Origin: Acanthaster planci
Lineage: Eukaryota > Echinodermata > Asteroidea > Valvatida > Acanthasteridae
Direction of reading: 5' to 3'
DNA length: 64,000 nucleotides
Assembly: GCF_001949145.1 (NCBI RefSeq)
Contig: NW_019091505.1
Span: forward strand, 318,059-382,058
The position numbers and the translations under genes are program-made. The notes under the pieces are model-generated. The model did not search any database. It had not been told where the DNA came from and saw only the letters and a program-made list of their open reading frames with translations. Below are positions 1 to 12,520 of the stretch, one piece after another; position 1 is the first letter of the stretch, and every line of letters starts with the position of its first letter.

Positions 1-1864
1 TAGCGTACTCGTACCGTGTTCGACTGATGCAGGACCGATGCACTGCGTATTTATAACTTATGACCTACGTAACAGCTTACCCAGCGTAGTTTTGTGAATG
101 CCCGAAGCTTTAAGGCGTACTGGGCAGTACTGTGCGCATGCTTACGACATAAAACGTACGCAATACGATTGAGATGCATTTGAGGTGCGTATTGTGCGTA
201 CGACTGCGTATGAAAAAAACGCCGATGTGCAACTCATAAAGACTTAGGATACGCAGAAGTGTTACAGGGCCCTGCCATTAGATACCAAGGGAGATTCGAA
301 ACGATTGTAGTTATTAGCAAGCATCCACCGCAGCATTGTCAAAATATTTTGCAGCGCTGTATCAAGACAGCTGATTTTAACCGTTAAAGCTTTTGAGGTG
401 TTCTCCAAAATTCCTGCAATGCCAAGAGAGGCTGTTTTTCTATCTGTTTAACTACTGGAAGCTTTTTAATCAAAACGTCTGTAATGTATTAACTTACACC
501 CTTCAGTAGCCTTCATGCGATGATCAATAACCAGTGTTTGACGATGGGACGACAAAACACGCAAGCAGTCTGTGATAATGTACAAGGTTTACAAAGCACT
601 TCAGATGCATACAGTCATTTATCAGTGAATTATGAAGAAAGTTGGATTTCTTCTCTAAATAAAGCATTTTACGCCATAAGGAAAACGCTCAGGGAGATCA
701 GTCGGTTTTCACTGTTATTTTTTACTTTATGATAGGTTTCGGTAAACCCTAATTAGAATCTTTAATATTTGTATACCAGAAAATGCATCTTTTGTTCAAA
801 ACTATAACGGTCGATAGCATGGCAATGGACACATTTCAGACAAGTTTCTTGATTTACAACAAATTCTTTGAGCTGGGACACTTATGCTAGAATGATAAAC
901 GGGTATGTGCTCTCAAAATCAAGTGTACGTGATTCTCCCGAGAAATGAGATTTTTAAAAGTCTAAGTGATGAAGTCCTAACAAGTATGGTCTTAATTTCA
1001 ATTGTTTACGTTCCCTCCATAAGGCAAGTCATATTTATGACCAAGACCATTCATATTTTTTGAAGCAATTAGTTGATTTCCCCTCGCTATAGGCAGGGAT
1101 ATTAAAGGATCAATGTAATGATTTTTCTTAGAACACTTTTTATGAACGCTGAACTCTTCTGCGATGTATGAAAACTGTCTGATTTATGTTTGGGACTAAG
1201 TGAACTGTAAAGTGCACTTTTTCAATTATTTAAAACAATAAGTTTTTCCAGACGAGTGAGGGCGCTGTTAGTGTGATGTAAATCCAGGGATACACTGTTT
1301 AGTATGCAATTTTTCGTGTTCTAATTTTGAACCCAAATTTTGCTTTTCAAAAACATTTCTGTGAAAAGGTTGCTTGCTGGCTTTGTGCCATCTACGTTTA
1401 CAAAAATTGCCAAAGGAAATTGAAATCTTCGATAGCGAAGTAAAAGAAAATTCTCCTATCTTTTGGTGCATAATTAATGCAACATTGAGGTTCAATGCCT
1501 CTGATTACATCACAGTTTTGCTTATGAATATGCAAAGCTAAAGTAGCATAAAACATAAAAGACCCAGAATACAGATTAAAAATGTTAAACAAATAGAAAA
1601 AAATCAGGATAACTGAACCACAATGCTGGTGCAATTTCAAAGTTTTTAGTACAATATTATTATTACATGATCCCTTTTAGTATCTCTCGGCTTTCTCAAA
1701 TGAACCAAAACAGCCTCGTATGTAGGAGTTTCAAATGTTTGGTATGCAGATTGAAGATCTGTTTTTATACTTTACACTTTCACATTATATCTAGACAATA
1801 AATTCATCATGTTTTTCATTCACCGGTTTTTGCTAGGACAGCTATTGCGATGTTTGTGTGGAAT

Positions 1865-2203
1865 TTAATACTCAACACAATCGCAAAGTGAGATGTTTGT
1901 CATTAACCCTTGCCTTCTGATATCGCTGAGGTCGAGAAAAACACTTGCCTGGTTTGATAATTGGACAAGTGAGGCATGACTCGAATATTCCCTTTTCAAT
2001 CTAGCACCATGAAATGGCATTGAGTTTTGAGACACCTTGTCAGTCAATAGTATTTCCAATTGTTCGCCTCGACTTTGTAGTGTGTAGTGCAGGAATTGAC
2101 AGCCCCCCAAATAAAAGCAGCCTGAACCGACCGCACTCACAAGGAATAGGAAAAGAAATAAGATACAAGTGGCCGGAAGCTCATACTTCAGTGTGAATTT
2201 CAT
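1865..2203 (-). CDS. Hypothetical 112-aa membrane-anchored or secreted ORF, weak
   Basis: An ATG-initiated frame on the minus strand whose first 35 residues contain a strong hydrophobic run (ILFLFLFLVSAVGSG). This would serve as a signal peptide or signal anchor. The rest is polar, with one N-linked glycosylation sequon (NIS) near the C-terminus, and ends at TAA. I recognise no family and see no clear splice signals. It could be a single-exon gene, one exon of a larger gene, or chance. The overlapping plus-strand frame (2014-2196) is shorter and looks random. Confidence 0.2.
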   Translation of the reverse strand: MKFTLKYELPATCILFLFLFLVSAVGSGCFYLGGCQFLHYTLQSRGEQLEILLTDKVSQNSMPFHGARLKREYSSHASLVQLSNQASVFLDLSDIRRQGLMTNISLCDCVEY

Positions 2204-4197
2204 GACACTGTCGAAAAAAAACCTTCATTGCAGCTATCCGTGTTTGAACAACGCTCAAGCGTGTCAAAACGGGTTTCAGGCTATGACTTTTGAATGTTGG
2301 TGGCCTTTGAATCAGGTTTTTGTATGCAATGAATCACTGACGTCTACTGGTGAGTGGGACGGCTCTCAAACTGTACAAACTGCACGTATGACATTTTTGC
2401 TTTAGATTATTATTAATCAGTCCCTTTTTTCTCAACCCCCTTTTTTCTGGTTTTTAATCAACCGTTACATTCCTAACCATCCACTAACTCTTTTGTGCCA
2501 TGCAACGAAGAGAAAATGAACAAGAAGTGAGATGAGGGATGCTGAAAACAATCTTAAAAGTCAATGGAGTCCCGTCTTGCTATCTGCGTGTTCTAGATGC
2601 AAGATGTGCTCGCGTGGTGACGTATTACTTGACATCGCCTTTCCATGAGATATACCTACACGCAAGTAAATTACATAGCTCGTGTAATCGGATCTGCCAG
2701 GAAATTGACAATGATTCAAGATATTTTGCGGTGTCAGGATCGAATTGGATTCTTAATAAGTCGACTTCTTTTCAGCATTTGATATTTAGTATAAGGCCCC
2801 AAAAAGCTGCATTTCACTCAGCCTAAAAATCAAACTATGACGGCAGTGAACACCAATTACGAAAGATTAAATATATTCAAGTTAATGGGAATCAAATGTT
2901 CCTATGAGGTAAGATATTGTCACCCAGTGTCTTCATAATATTACTGTCATCAATGTATTTGCACGTGTGAACTCAATGATGCTTCTATACACACGAGTGT
3001 GGGTGATTGATATGCCTCACGTTCATTACCGTATGTTTGTTTAGAAAACCACAGTACACAGCATGTATCTGTAGAAAGGTTTGATGGGGCATGCACTATT
3101 GCGGTAAACACGATATTACATACCAGTATTTTTTATGATACTTGGCAATTTTTAATAGAAGATTCCAAAGTTGTTTTTGACAGTGTGAAATTGGCTTCTT
3201 AATGCTTTGCTTGCGTGAGAACGACAAACGAACATTCGTGACTTCTCACGGAAGTATTCCCACCCATTATAACCTTTCGCTTTCAAATTAATTGAAGGCA
3301 GTTTTGGAATTAGTTTTTCGGCCGCAGAGACACCTAAAGCACAGATTTGTATTATTCGTGCTTATGATAATGAGCTGCAGTTTTTTGTTCGATGCAGATT
3401 TTGTAGACATTATTGCAGAAATACGTAGTCCACTAAAAAAATTGTTGAGTAGAATCACACGCTCTGTTATAATCGGACCAGCGGTACAATCAGTAACAAC
3501 CTCAATACTCAAGCAAATGAAATATTTCCAAATCAACCGTGTTCTAGGAGCACGACTAAAGGTGTCGAGAGCGGAAGGGTACAATGCAGAAATGTAAAGC
3601 AAAAGTGGGCCAATAATTGGCGAAAATTCAAGACAGCAGATGGATTACAAATGTCAAACTGAGGCGTTAAAATACACGATAAAAGTATTAAATCTTATAA
3701 AAATTATTCCAGATTAGTATTTTGTCTTACTGGTGTTGTTGTATACTAATTTCCTAATTCAGCATTTTTGCAGAATCGGGACGAACAATTTGTTTTGCAG
3801 CGAGCAAACAAAACCGCCCTATTGTTTTCGAAGCTAAATAAATTTATGGAACTTAATAAATTCAGATTCCTGCTTTTCATATCACAAAAATAAAATGATT
3901 TAATTAAAATGGCTGATGTACACATACCTTGTAACTCCACATTTGTTTATGTCCAGTCAGTTAGGCACGATGACGTACTTCTTCTGCAGTGCATTTTTTT
4001 TCTACCAAAATGATTTCAGTTCAGGCTTTTGACGCTTGTGTTGGTTTGAGTGGAGATTCGAAGTCCAATAACGGGCAACATAATTTGGTGTTGTCGGGTT
4101 GCTTGTCTTGGCAAACTGTTGTAGGCGACTGGCGTCTCTCATTTCTCCGGTGTTGACTGTATACCACGCAAAGTGTGTCGCTCAAATGTGTATTTAC

Positions 4198-4287
4198 CAT
4201 CACAAAGATGAAAAAGATATCCACAACCAAGAAAATTGAGGTGATGATGAGAGCCAATGGTGTGAGGTGTTTTAGAACTGTCCCAGG
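4198..4287 (-). CDS. Isolated exon-like segment encoding one transmembrane helix
   Basis: On the minus strand a candidate acceptor (ending TTCAG, just above 4287) is followed by exactly 30 open codons and a candidate donor (ATG|GTAAAT at 4198/4197). The translation starts PGTVLKHLTPLALIITSIFL and continues with more hydrophobic residues (DIFFIFVM), so it would be a single membrane-spanning segment. Both ends are phase 0. No partner exon was recognised nearby, so it may be an exon of a gene lying to the left on the minus strand, a pseudogene relic, or coincidence. It is unlike the channel exons of gene A just above it. Confidence 0.2.
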
Positions 4288-4521
4288 CTGAACATTAAGG
4301 TTTCCAGCTTGACAAGTCGGTCGGATGGCATCGTGGCTTTCTGTTGAAATCGAGCACCCGCTGAGTTCGGGATGCTAGTTTGCTCTTTGATTTTGCAGTT
4401 ATGACTTACAGGGAATGATTAATATCGCCGTAAGAGGGCGTCTGACTCTATAAATAATGAAATATCCAAAGAGTATAGCAAATGAGCGTTTTCTCGACAG
4501 CTTTATACATTGTGTTGACGG

Positions 4522-4625
4522 TCTTCCACGAGTATTTTATGGTGTTTGTTGTTGAACTTATGACATCTTCCACGAGTATTTTATGGTCTTTGTTGTTGAA
4601 CTTATGACATTCTTACACGAGTGTG
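4522..4625. repeat. 44-bp tandem repeat, about 2.5 copies
   Basis: A unit beginning TCTTCCACGAGTATTTTATG and ending in CTTATGACA starts at 4522. It repeats almost exactly from 4566 and restarts imperfectly at about 4610 (TCTTACACGAGTG). The first two copies differ by a single base, so the duplication is recent. It overlaps the 5' end of the open frame at 4583-4813. Confidence 0.85.
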
Positions 4626-5643
4626 TTTTATTTAATCAGACAGGAAAGTCAGCGATGACACATCTATCGGAGACATCTGATGCGATTCTGAAACAATATC
4701 AGAATGGTACAGGTTCCAATCACGATATTCATAACCTGAGTAGCTTGCCTAGTGATGCTCGTCTGGGAATGAATTTGAGAGACATTAAGGATTGTTTGCT
4801 GATGGTTCAATAACGATGCATTCATTCCACAAATACGCAACTTACTGATGAGAAAATGCCCGTAAAATTATGGGATCGCTATTCATGTTATAACAACTTT
4901 TACGCTGTTTTACCTGTTTGAATCCTGGAAGTAAACAGTCTGTAAATGAACGAGAAATAAGCACTGCTGGTGATAGGTCAAGAACACTTCCTGAAAAGAT
5001 GAACTCATTTTATTCTTTAATTGAAAAAAAGGTTCACGAGCTCGAAGTGCATATTGGAAATTCAAATCAGATTGCAATTTCTTTGTTTAACTCGTCCTTT
5101 AAAATTTAAATAAATAATCTGATATCATTATCTCAAATCATGGTTCATAATATACAGTTGTACTTGCCAGGAAACAGAGGATACGTTGTCTAACCAAAAG
5201 AAAGAAATTAATTACTATATATACAGTTATGTTGACGTTTTAAAATCTATCTCCTACATACAGTTTACATTGTTTAACGTGACTTGCTTGTTAGGGTGCA
5301 GACATTGAAATTATATGTATTCTGCATCAGCTATGAGTTTCAATGTTTGTTCAGTCAGCAATATAAGTTGTTAAGACACAGTTCTCAATTTAAGGATAAA
5401 AATAAAAGTACATATTTGTTTAATCTTAATAGTTTCGTCCAAAGAAAGACCTGCGTATGTCAGATAAACGATCCATATTAGTTGGACCAGTAATTTCAGT
5501 ACAAGACAACATCACTGTTAAGTTGAGTAACGCAACACTGTCGTGGCATCAAGTTCGTTCATGTAGAATAAAACTGTCTATGAAAACAGATTTCCTTTTT
5601 CACCTGAAATTTTGCTCACACAAATCCGATTTGACGCGAAAAA

Positions 5644-8600
5644 TTACTCCTTCCTGGATCGGAATCTCCGTATAATTGAGACGAGAGTGAAATCTGCCCA
5701 TTCCAGGACCGTAATCAAGCTCATTCCGCAGAGCAGACCCATGTACCCTCCTATGTTACCTGCATAGTGACACAAAAAAACCAAAAAACAAAAAACAGTC
5801 CAGTAACAATGTCATCCATCTAAACAATTGAAACAAATGACAGCTATTTGCCTTATGAGCCCCGAGCTGGACCAAAGAGGGCGCGGTTTTCTTAGCAACG
5901 GAGGCTGCTGTGGTCAAAAGTAAACTGTGCTGGTTCACGAATGGCTATGAAATGCACACGTTACGGCGGTCGCATCGCTACCAACAAAATGAACGCTCCG
6001 GACCAACATGTCTCTGTTCAACCGATGAGGGGGTGCTTTTGCTCAAAGTAGATTAAAGTGGCTATGAATTATTTCTTACTTTGCAATGATGATGTGCTGT
6101 ATGCTTCTTTTTGCTCAATTTTTAGGTACATCAGCTCTTCAAAGAAGATATACACATCCAGGTAGTTCTTCCTAGTACGAAATAAAAAGGTAAGATTTAG
6201 AGGGGAGTGACATTGAAATTAATTTTAAAAATTGATTTCAAATTTAACTTAGAACACAGGATCACTTGATCGTCGGGTTACCATGATTTATTTTGAAGAA
6301 AGCTTCATTGCCTACCTGACATATTCCTCCGTTAAGTTCATGTGTGCTTCAACAAATTCAGTCACGTGACCGGCTGGCCAGTAGCCCAGAGAAATGCGAC
6401 TCTCATATGTTTTGGTTTCACAGGACACCGGACAGGAACATTCTACATTCTGTCTCAGAAACTCAGCTGAAGTGATATGAACAGACAGAACAGTTTGTCA
6501 GGGTTGTAGGCCACTGTAAATAATCGTCATCTGTGAACCGTCATTTTTCAAGTTGAATAATAAAACTGCATCAGGGTTATTCCAGAAAGTAGGGTCCATT
6601 TTTTCGTGTCCCTGTCACATCTGACATATGATTTGGTGAGAACACTTGCTCTAATTTCTAAGAGCGACAAATTAATTCAAATTACCTACCAAACGAGTAG
6701 TAATGGTTCGAAATCAATTCCTTTGATATTTCCCTGTCAAATAACAAAAGTCAGATGTAACAGGGACACAAAAGTGTCACACTTTTGAACCCCTAATTTC
6801 TGGAATTACCCATTAAGGAAAACATATCAGATGTGTATAGACAAATCTGTTTAAACTCTTGTGGATTAAGCCATAAAACAAAGTCGTTTTATGCCACTGG
6901 ACAATGACCAGACCTTCTTGTGGGTACACACACTTAAACTGCTCCTGTGGGTTGCAGATCGGTGCTGGACCTAGGCAGAGAAAGAAAAAAAACCAGAAAT
7001 TTAACCACATGGCAAGATCAAACAGGAAAAAGGTTAGATATCAATTGGAATGAAGATAAACTTAAGGCTTTACCTCAGTAGAAGGCTTATAACATCATAA
7101 GCCTCATATCCTAAGACATCATTGTTGTTTCTCTTTTAGTACAGTAACAGCTCAGTAGTGGGGGGGTCAGTTGAGCACACTTTGACCTTTGGCCCAGAAA
7201 AGGGAAGAGGTCATTAATATGCATAAATATAATAATAATGTGATATGAATAGGAATGAGGTGTAGGGAAAAAAATTCTTGCACAGATTGACCTTTGGTAA
7301 GGGATAGGCATAAGGTCAGAAAGTCTGGCACAGGTTGACCCCTGGTGTATGGGATAAAATAGGAATAAGACACGGGGTAAAACTTTTTGGCACAATTTGA
7401 CCTTGCTTATGATAAAAAATAGTAAATGGGTCGAAGGTGTGACGTCATGGAAAAATACCGACAGGCCTACAGGAGGTCCAAAAGTAATTAGGAAGTAGGA
7501 AGCGATAATCCCTAAACAAAAGGACCGTAAGTGCCGCCGGGTTGTGAGTGATAATTCCGAAACAAAGGGCTGTACACAGTGGGTGAGCTGTGTCGGCGGA
7601 CTATTTTGTTAATGATTACATTGTGTACGTTGGAAGTGAGCGTTGGTCGACTTACCCTTTGGACACTTAAAGGAGAGAGGGTGCCCACGTGCTAACGGTC
7701 TTGCGTTTAGCTTACTATGGCTACCAAGATTTGATCGATACGGCAAGGAGACTACTCCTTTGAACTAGAGTGTTTTATGTCGGTTACCCTGTACATGTAT
7801 ACGGTTTGGGCTCTGGCAGAATTTTTCAAATTCTTTGAACGGATGTTTTACGGCGGTTTAATACCCTGTACTTGTATACGTTTAACAAATTCAGTCAGAG
7901 TGCAGCGTTACTGTTCTTTATTGTGAGACCTAAATGTAAAATGCAGCATTATATAAAATTAAGAATTCTTGGGGGCAGCGTGACGTCACTTGGGGATTTT
8001 TAACACGTAGCAAAGGGGTAAATTTATTCGCCGTACTGTGGAATATTGTGTAGAAGTTCCGGCCAACATCCGATCTGAGAATTATTATTCGATAGTCATA
8101 ACGATAAGTATTACACAAAACAAATTCGGTGGACTTCACATATTGGTTTCTGGTAGGTTGGTACTGGTACCGTTTTATTTCTCGTTGTTCATCATTGATT
8201 TTCTACGATAATTATCTTAGTAATTTTAAGAATTCTTACAAGGTGATTACCGGAAGTTTGTTAACTTTCAAATCAGAGGCATTACATGTACCATGTACAT
8301 GTGCCAAAATTTTTTACCCCGTGTCTTATTCCTATTTTATCCCATACACCAGGGGTCAACCTGTGCCAGAATTTTTCACCCTACACCTCATTCCTATTCA
8401 TATCATATCATATTATTATTATACTTATACATATTAATGACCTTTTCCCTTTTCTAGGTCAAAGGTCAAAGTGTGCTCAACTGACCCCCCCCCCACCACT
8501 AAGCTCTTGGCTCTCTCATTTCCTGCCTAGTATACACTAGTAGGAAGAGAGACGAGACGCGTTTACCGCAGCCCCGACGTTCCTTTCAATAAGCATGTAG

Positions 8601-11237
8601 AAGACACATCCGACACACGAATGAGCAAATAGCCTCAACGCCTGTGGTCTGATTGGCTGGATTCAGCCAGATGTGAATTAAGCTGGCCAGATGTCAGCCT
8701 TAATCAGCATCAAGCTTTTGCGCGTTGAACAGGAAAAATGGTTTGTAAATTACATTTGCCGGCAGTAAAAAACCAAACCAATGTTGGAGTTGTCTCACCT
8801 GGCCATCTGTAATCACGACATCCACATTTGTCTACAACGTATTCAACCTTGCACTCAAAGCGGCAGGAGGGTACCGTGTATGTGTCAGAATACCTGAGCG
8901 TTGAATTGGTACAGTTCGACTCATAAGGCTGTGGAAGACTTTCCACCTATGAACGATCAAAACAAACTCATTACCCTTTAGTTTTCAATAAAATGTGCAC
9001 AAAATCACACCTGATTAATAACCCCCTTCGTTCTTAGTGGTTGTTTTGTAAATAGTATCACAATACCAGACTACCAGACGGGGATATCTGTCATTATTAT
9101 TCGGCAAGAGGTCGTGCGATCGAGGAGAAGTCGAGCAAAATAGTAGTAAAGCTCCTCTTCCAGATATTCTTCAACTTGTATTAGTGAATCATGATTAGCT
9201 TTCTCTTTGGGGATAGAAAGTAATAATACTGCAAGTTTAGTTACCTACACAGAAAGGCATGGGATTCATTGATAACCAACACCACTCTTTCCTTGTTACT
9301 TTCTGTCACTCTCGTAGTTTACTGTATTGTGTTCAAATTATAATTGTCCATACTCACAAGAGTCTGTCTGACAGAAATTGATGACTCGAACCCGGGAGAA
9401 ACGGAGAAGCCGAGCTCCTTGACAAGGGGTGCTACGCCTTGAGGATGCAGCAACATCTACGAGAAATAGGGACGTTGATCGAGAGTCTTACATCACCAAC
9501 AGATTACTTGAGCTTTCGATGTACAATGTCTGTGAGAGAGTTTTTACCAACACGTTAACTTACCCTGAAGCCGGCTGCTGTGTTTTCACTAAACATGTAT
9601 TCTTCAGTGTCAGCATACAGTCGAAGGAACAACCCATTGCGAGTTCCCGCACTGTTGACTTGCAAAATCTCCGATCCATTTTTAGGGTCATTGAAAGTGA
9701 AGCAAATGCCATGATCAGTGAATCGCCGTGTGAAATTCTGAACCGTGCATGTCTCACTACTTCTCCACACACATTCACTGAGCATAGTTTCCAGTTGATG
9801 AGACATGGCTGCGAACAAGTCTTCGTATTGGTCCCGAGTAAGACCTGTTATTTCGAAGTCAGAGATGTTGAGGTCGGTGGGTGCTTCCGGATCAAGTCCG
9901 TACAGCTTATTGATAAAGTCCACCTGATCATCGGGTATAACAGAGCGGCGGAATTGGTTGAAGTTACAGATAGTCACAGCCGGGAAAGTCATGCTGTCCA
10001 CGTAATTGATGGAGATCGCACTAGTTACTGGATACTTGAAAAATTCAATCACTGTTTGTGTGATGCCAGTCACAAGCCAGGATGATACGCCAATCACAAT
10101 CAACGACCAAAACAATCTGAATAGAAATTGGATTCACTTGAGATCAAAATGAAAGGTATGAAACAAAGATGGAAGCACTCGCGAAAGGGTGTGATGCAGG
10201 GCTTTCATTTCCGGGATAAGGATTTCTCCCACAGTCTTGGTGGTCTTTTTCTTAGAAACCAACTTATAAACCGACAGAGAACTTCAGATAATAATTGATT
10301 TGCTAAAGCAGTTTCAATGATTTCTTCTCTCTTTCAAGCTATTTGCCGAGCAATGACATCGCTCCAACCTTGCATCTTTGTCAATTTACTTTACAAACGT
10401 GTCTCTTAGCGACTGATTGAAAGTGTTGTTGACAGTGAGCCCTTAAAAGCCTTGGCGTGGCTTGGTAATGAAATTGAGCTAACACGGGACAATAATTAGC
10501 GAGACAGGAAGGCATATCCCGTGCATAGTTAGTCTTGTGACTGACTTCGGTGCGCCTTGTATTGAATGGACTTTTATTCTGGCGATTGACATGACCAATT
10601 CCAGAAAACTAAATTTGCCCACAAACTTCAGGCGAGCAAAACAAGATTGGTGAACTTTCCTTTCAGAATTCACGGGGGGGGGGGGAAACTGAGAGACAAA
10701 CCCTGACTGGATATGAAAGTAGACAAAAAGTAGTAAATTGTATCCAGCAGTTTCATGCGAGCAAATTTCCATGAAGCTGCGGAAAATTAAGTCACCGAAC
10801 GTTTACAATTAAAATATTTCATAAATTTAAAGAAATCGTGGATTTAAAATACTTCTTTTCATTTAATGAGAAGATTAACACATGGCAATGTTCAATCTAA
10901 CCCCCCACACACACAAACAAACAAAAACAAACTAGGTCTATAGTTCTATATTCCTGTTTGTGACTAACCTTCTGATTCCGTTGTGTTTGCTGTTTGTCAC
11001 GTTGCTGATTCCATGAAAAGTTGTACTATTTGCGAATTCCCGAAATCGGTCCGCAAATGAGCGTCTGTCAACGTCAGCGGAGCAAGTTTGACTTCGACAG
11101 TTGTTTCCTTTTGTCTCCTTGTCCTCCATGTTAATAATGGTAGATCGGACGGTGAAATCAGGACTGCCAATGGAGAAAATAGACTCCTGGTCGCCCAAGA
11201 GATTTGGAGTTTTGGTGCCTTCCGTCCATGCATACAT
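5644..11237 (-). CDS. ASIC-like DEG/ENaC sodium channel, gene A (complete, 494 aa)
   Basis: Subunit of a trimeric, amiloride-type Na+ channel of the plasma membrane. Coding exons in 5'->3' order are 11237-10969, 10116-9564, 9456-9358, 8946-8799, 6970-6914, 6466-6316, 6171-6080 and 5759-5644. All junctions are GT/AG and in frame (1485 nt). Visible parts are: the pre-M1 His-Gly motif (TTFHGISNV, residues 72-80); M1 at about 91-112; the post-M1 signature FPAVTICN at 134-141; the palm/thumb region with paired cysteines and NFT/NCT sequons; the PVSC/YWP thumb motif; and M2 with the G-M-S selectivity filter (468-470), followed by a short basic tail RRFRSRKE. Length fits ASICs. The ATG at 11237 lies 5 nt inside an exon whose acceptor ends at 11243, so an untranslated exon lies upstream. 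It is a tandem paralogue of gene B. The ligand is unknown; the residues expected for proton gating are absent. Confidence 0.93.
7149..8505. mobile_element. Fold-back element with long inverted arms inside intron 4 of gene A
   Basis: Left arm about 7149-7393 and right arm about 8301-8505 are inverted copies of each other, separated by about 0.9 kb. Both outer ends read AGCT[C/T]AGT, then a G-run, then GTCAGTTGAGCACACTTTGA. The arms are built from tandem subunits of roughly 65 bp, each with a variant of GGCACA-GTTGACC; the left arm has an extra subunit. The centre holds two related sequences, TACCCTGTACATGTATACG and TACCCTGTACTTGTATACG. No transposase frame is visible, so it would be non-autonomous. 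The flanking target-site duplication is not clear. The element separates exons 4 and 5 of the channel gene without touching the splice sites. Confidence 0.8.
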
Positions 11238-11242
11238 TTTGC

Positions 11243-12520
11243 CTGCAATACAGAATAACGATCCTATATGAATGTACGCAATACTCAGAGTTAAGGATTG
11301 TATCTGAGGCTAAATTGAGAACCTGTCTCGGTAGCCAGCACTTCTGGATATGATTGCACTGAGCTGTTGCCCCTCCAATATGACTTAGCTCACGCCTTCT
11401 ATAAACAAGCAGCTTTTATTTAATAAGCAACAGGTAATTGCTGCTGACCCCGAGATGGCTGATTGATTGGGTAACTGGATGACAGTGACAGAAGAAGCAA
11501 AGAAACACTTGTTGAATGGCATGGCTCTTTAGCGAATCTTGTTAAATAGCGTGATTATATTTAGATCACCAAAGAGCAATGCGTGACTTGGTTTCTTTCT
11601 TAAAGTCATCATAATATTGGAAACTCAACTCAGGCTACATACTGTTACTGTATCTGTGATTTTATTTCAACTGAGATTAAGCTTCTATTGTTCGACGACA
11701 CGGAGGAGGGTCGTTTGAACCCCCGAACCCCCCCCCCCCAGCCTACGGGCCTGTGACTGCGGCTCCAAGTAATTCATGTGCTTACGGTAGCCGCTGTCTA
11801 GTGGCTGCAGCCATTTCCCATATATAGACATGTGTAATCCTGTCAGCCGCAGTCAGTTGAGATACTTTGAACCCTTACTCTCCATTAGGACATCCGTTCT
11901 GTGTACCACGTCCTCACGTATGGAGGTCACAAATTAATTGGAGTCTGTGTGTTCTAGCTATAGCTATTCGCTTATCCATACATTTTTAATTGTCCTCTGA
12001 GAAATATCGTAAAGTCAATCGATACTCACCTTAAAGCTCGCACTTCTTTCCGCTGAGATCATCTTTTTAATCAATTCTGATTTAAATTACTTTTTTAGAG
12101 TATGTTTTTGTGGGGTGGATAATAAACGATCAATCCCGCAGCTAAAGTGTTCAAAAATTGAATAAAGGGAGAAACCTTGCTTCTCATAAACAAAGATTGT
12201 ATAAATCTTGAAGGACAAGGAACCACCTCGTAAAAGCACTTTCCGTGGTGTAAATATTAATTAAAATGGAATTGAAAGTTACCCTTGAAAAACTCGATAT
12301 GAAATGATTTTGTACAGCATATATTCTACAGCGATAGACAATCTAGCTCAGTAAGCATAATGTAATGACTTTAAAATGCACTCTATCACTGTTTGTACGG
12401 GTTTCATTTAAATCTTCATGAGTTATTTATCTCAAACTCTAAATTGTTGTACGTTTAATTTCAAAAGAAAAGCTTTTTTCAAGGAGTCGTTATATTTTAA
12501 TCGGTTTGAAGATTGTGGGT
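11243..12520. other. Intergenic region between channel genes B and A
   Basis: About 1.3 kb separates the stop codon of gene B from the first coding exon of gene A, both on the minus strand. It should contain the 3' UTR of B and the promoter and untranslated first exon of A. Possible minus-strand AATAAA signals appear as TTTATT at 11661-11666 and 11415-11420. A C-run lies near 11730-11740. I see no coding exon and cannot place the promoter. Confidence 0.5.

Larger units (their letters stand above)
1..5643. other. Gene-poor 5' flank of the window, no recognised gene
   Basis: No exon here could be assigned to a known family. The first 210 bases are CpG-containing and carry many short variants of GCGTAC/GCGTAT. 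A 44-bp tandem repeat lies at 4522-4610. Four stretches look weakly coding and are listed or discussed separately: a 112-codon minus-strand frame at 1865-2203, a 90-nt minus-strand exon-like segment at 4198-4287, and two plus-strand frames at 4583-4813 and 4918-5109. A pair of opposed open frames at 3288-3602 looks like chance. The bases just below 5644 are presumably the 3' UTR of channel gene A; TTTATT at 5009-5014 (AATAAA on the minus strand) is a possible polyadenylation signal. Confidence 0.5.

Noticed and set aside
3288-3602. Opposed open frames of 101 and 104 codons
   Set aside because: Both strands open with no domain, no splice context and no plausible start; neither can be preferred.
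9429-10085. 218-codon plus-strand open frame, the longest uninterrupted frame in the window apart from the channel exons
   Set aside because: It is exactly antisense to exons 2-3 of channel gene A, where the minus frame carries all family motifs. Its translation matches nothing recognisable, so it is a codon-bias shadow.
10670-10690. Homopolymer G/C runs (also near 7160, 8485, 11730, 34485, 38308 and 40500)
   Set aside because: Simple low-complexity tracts; those at 7160 and 8485 belong to the fold-back element, and the others show no associated structure.
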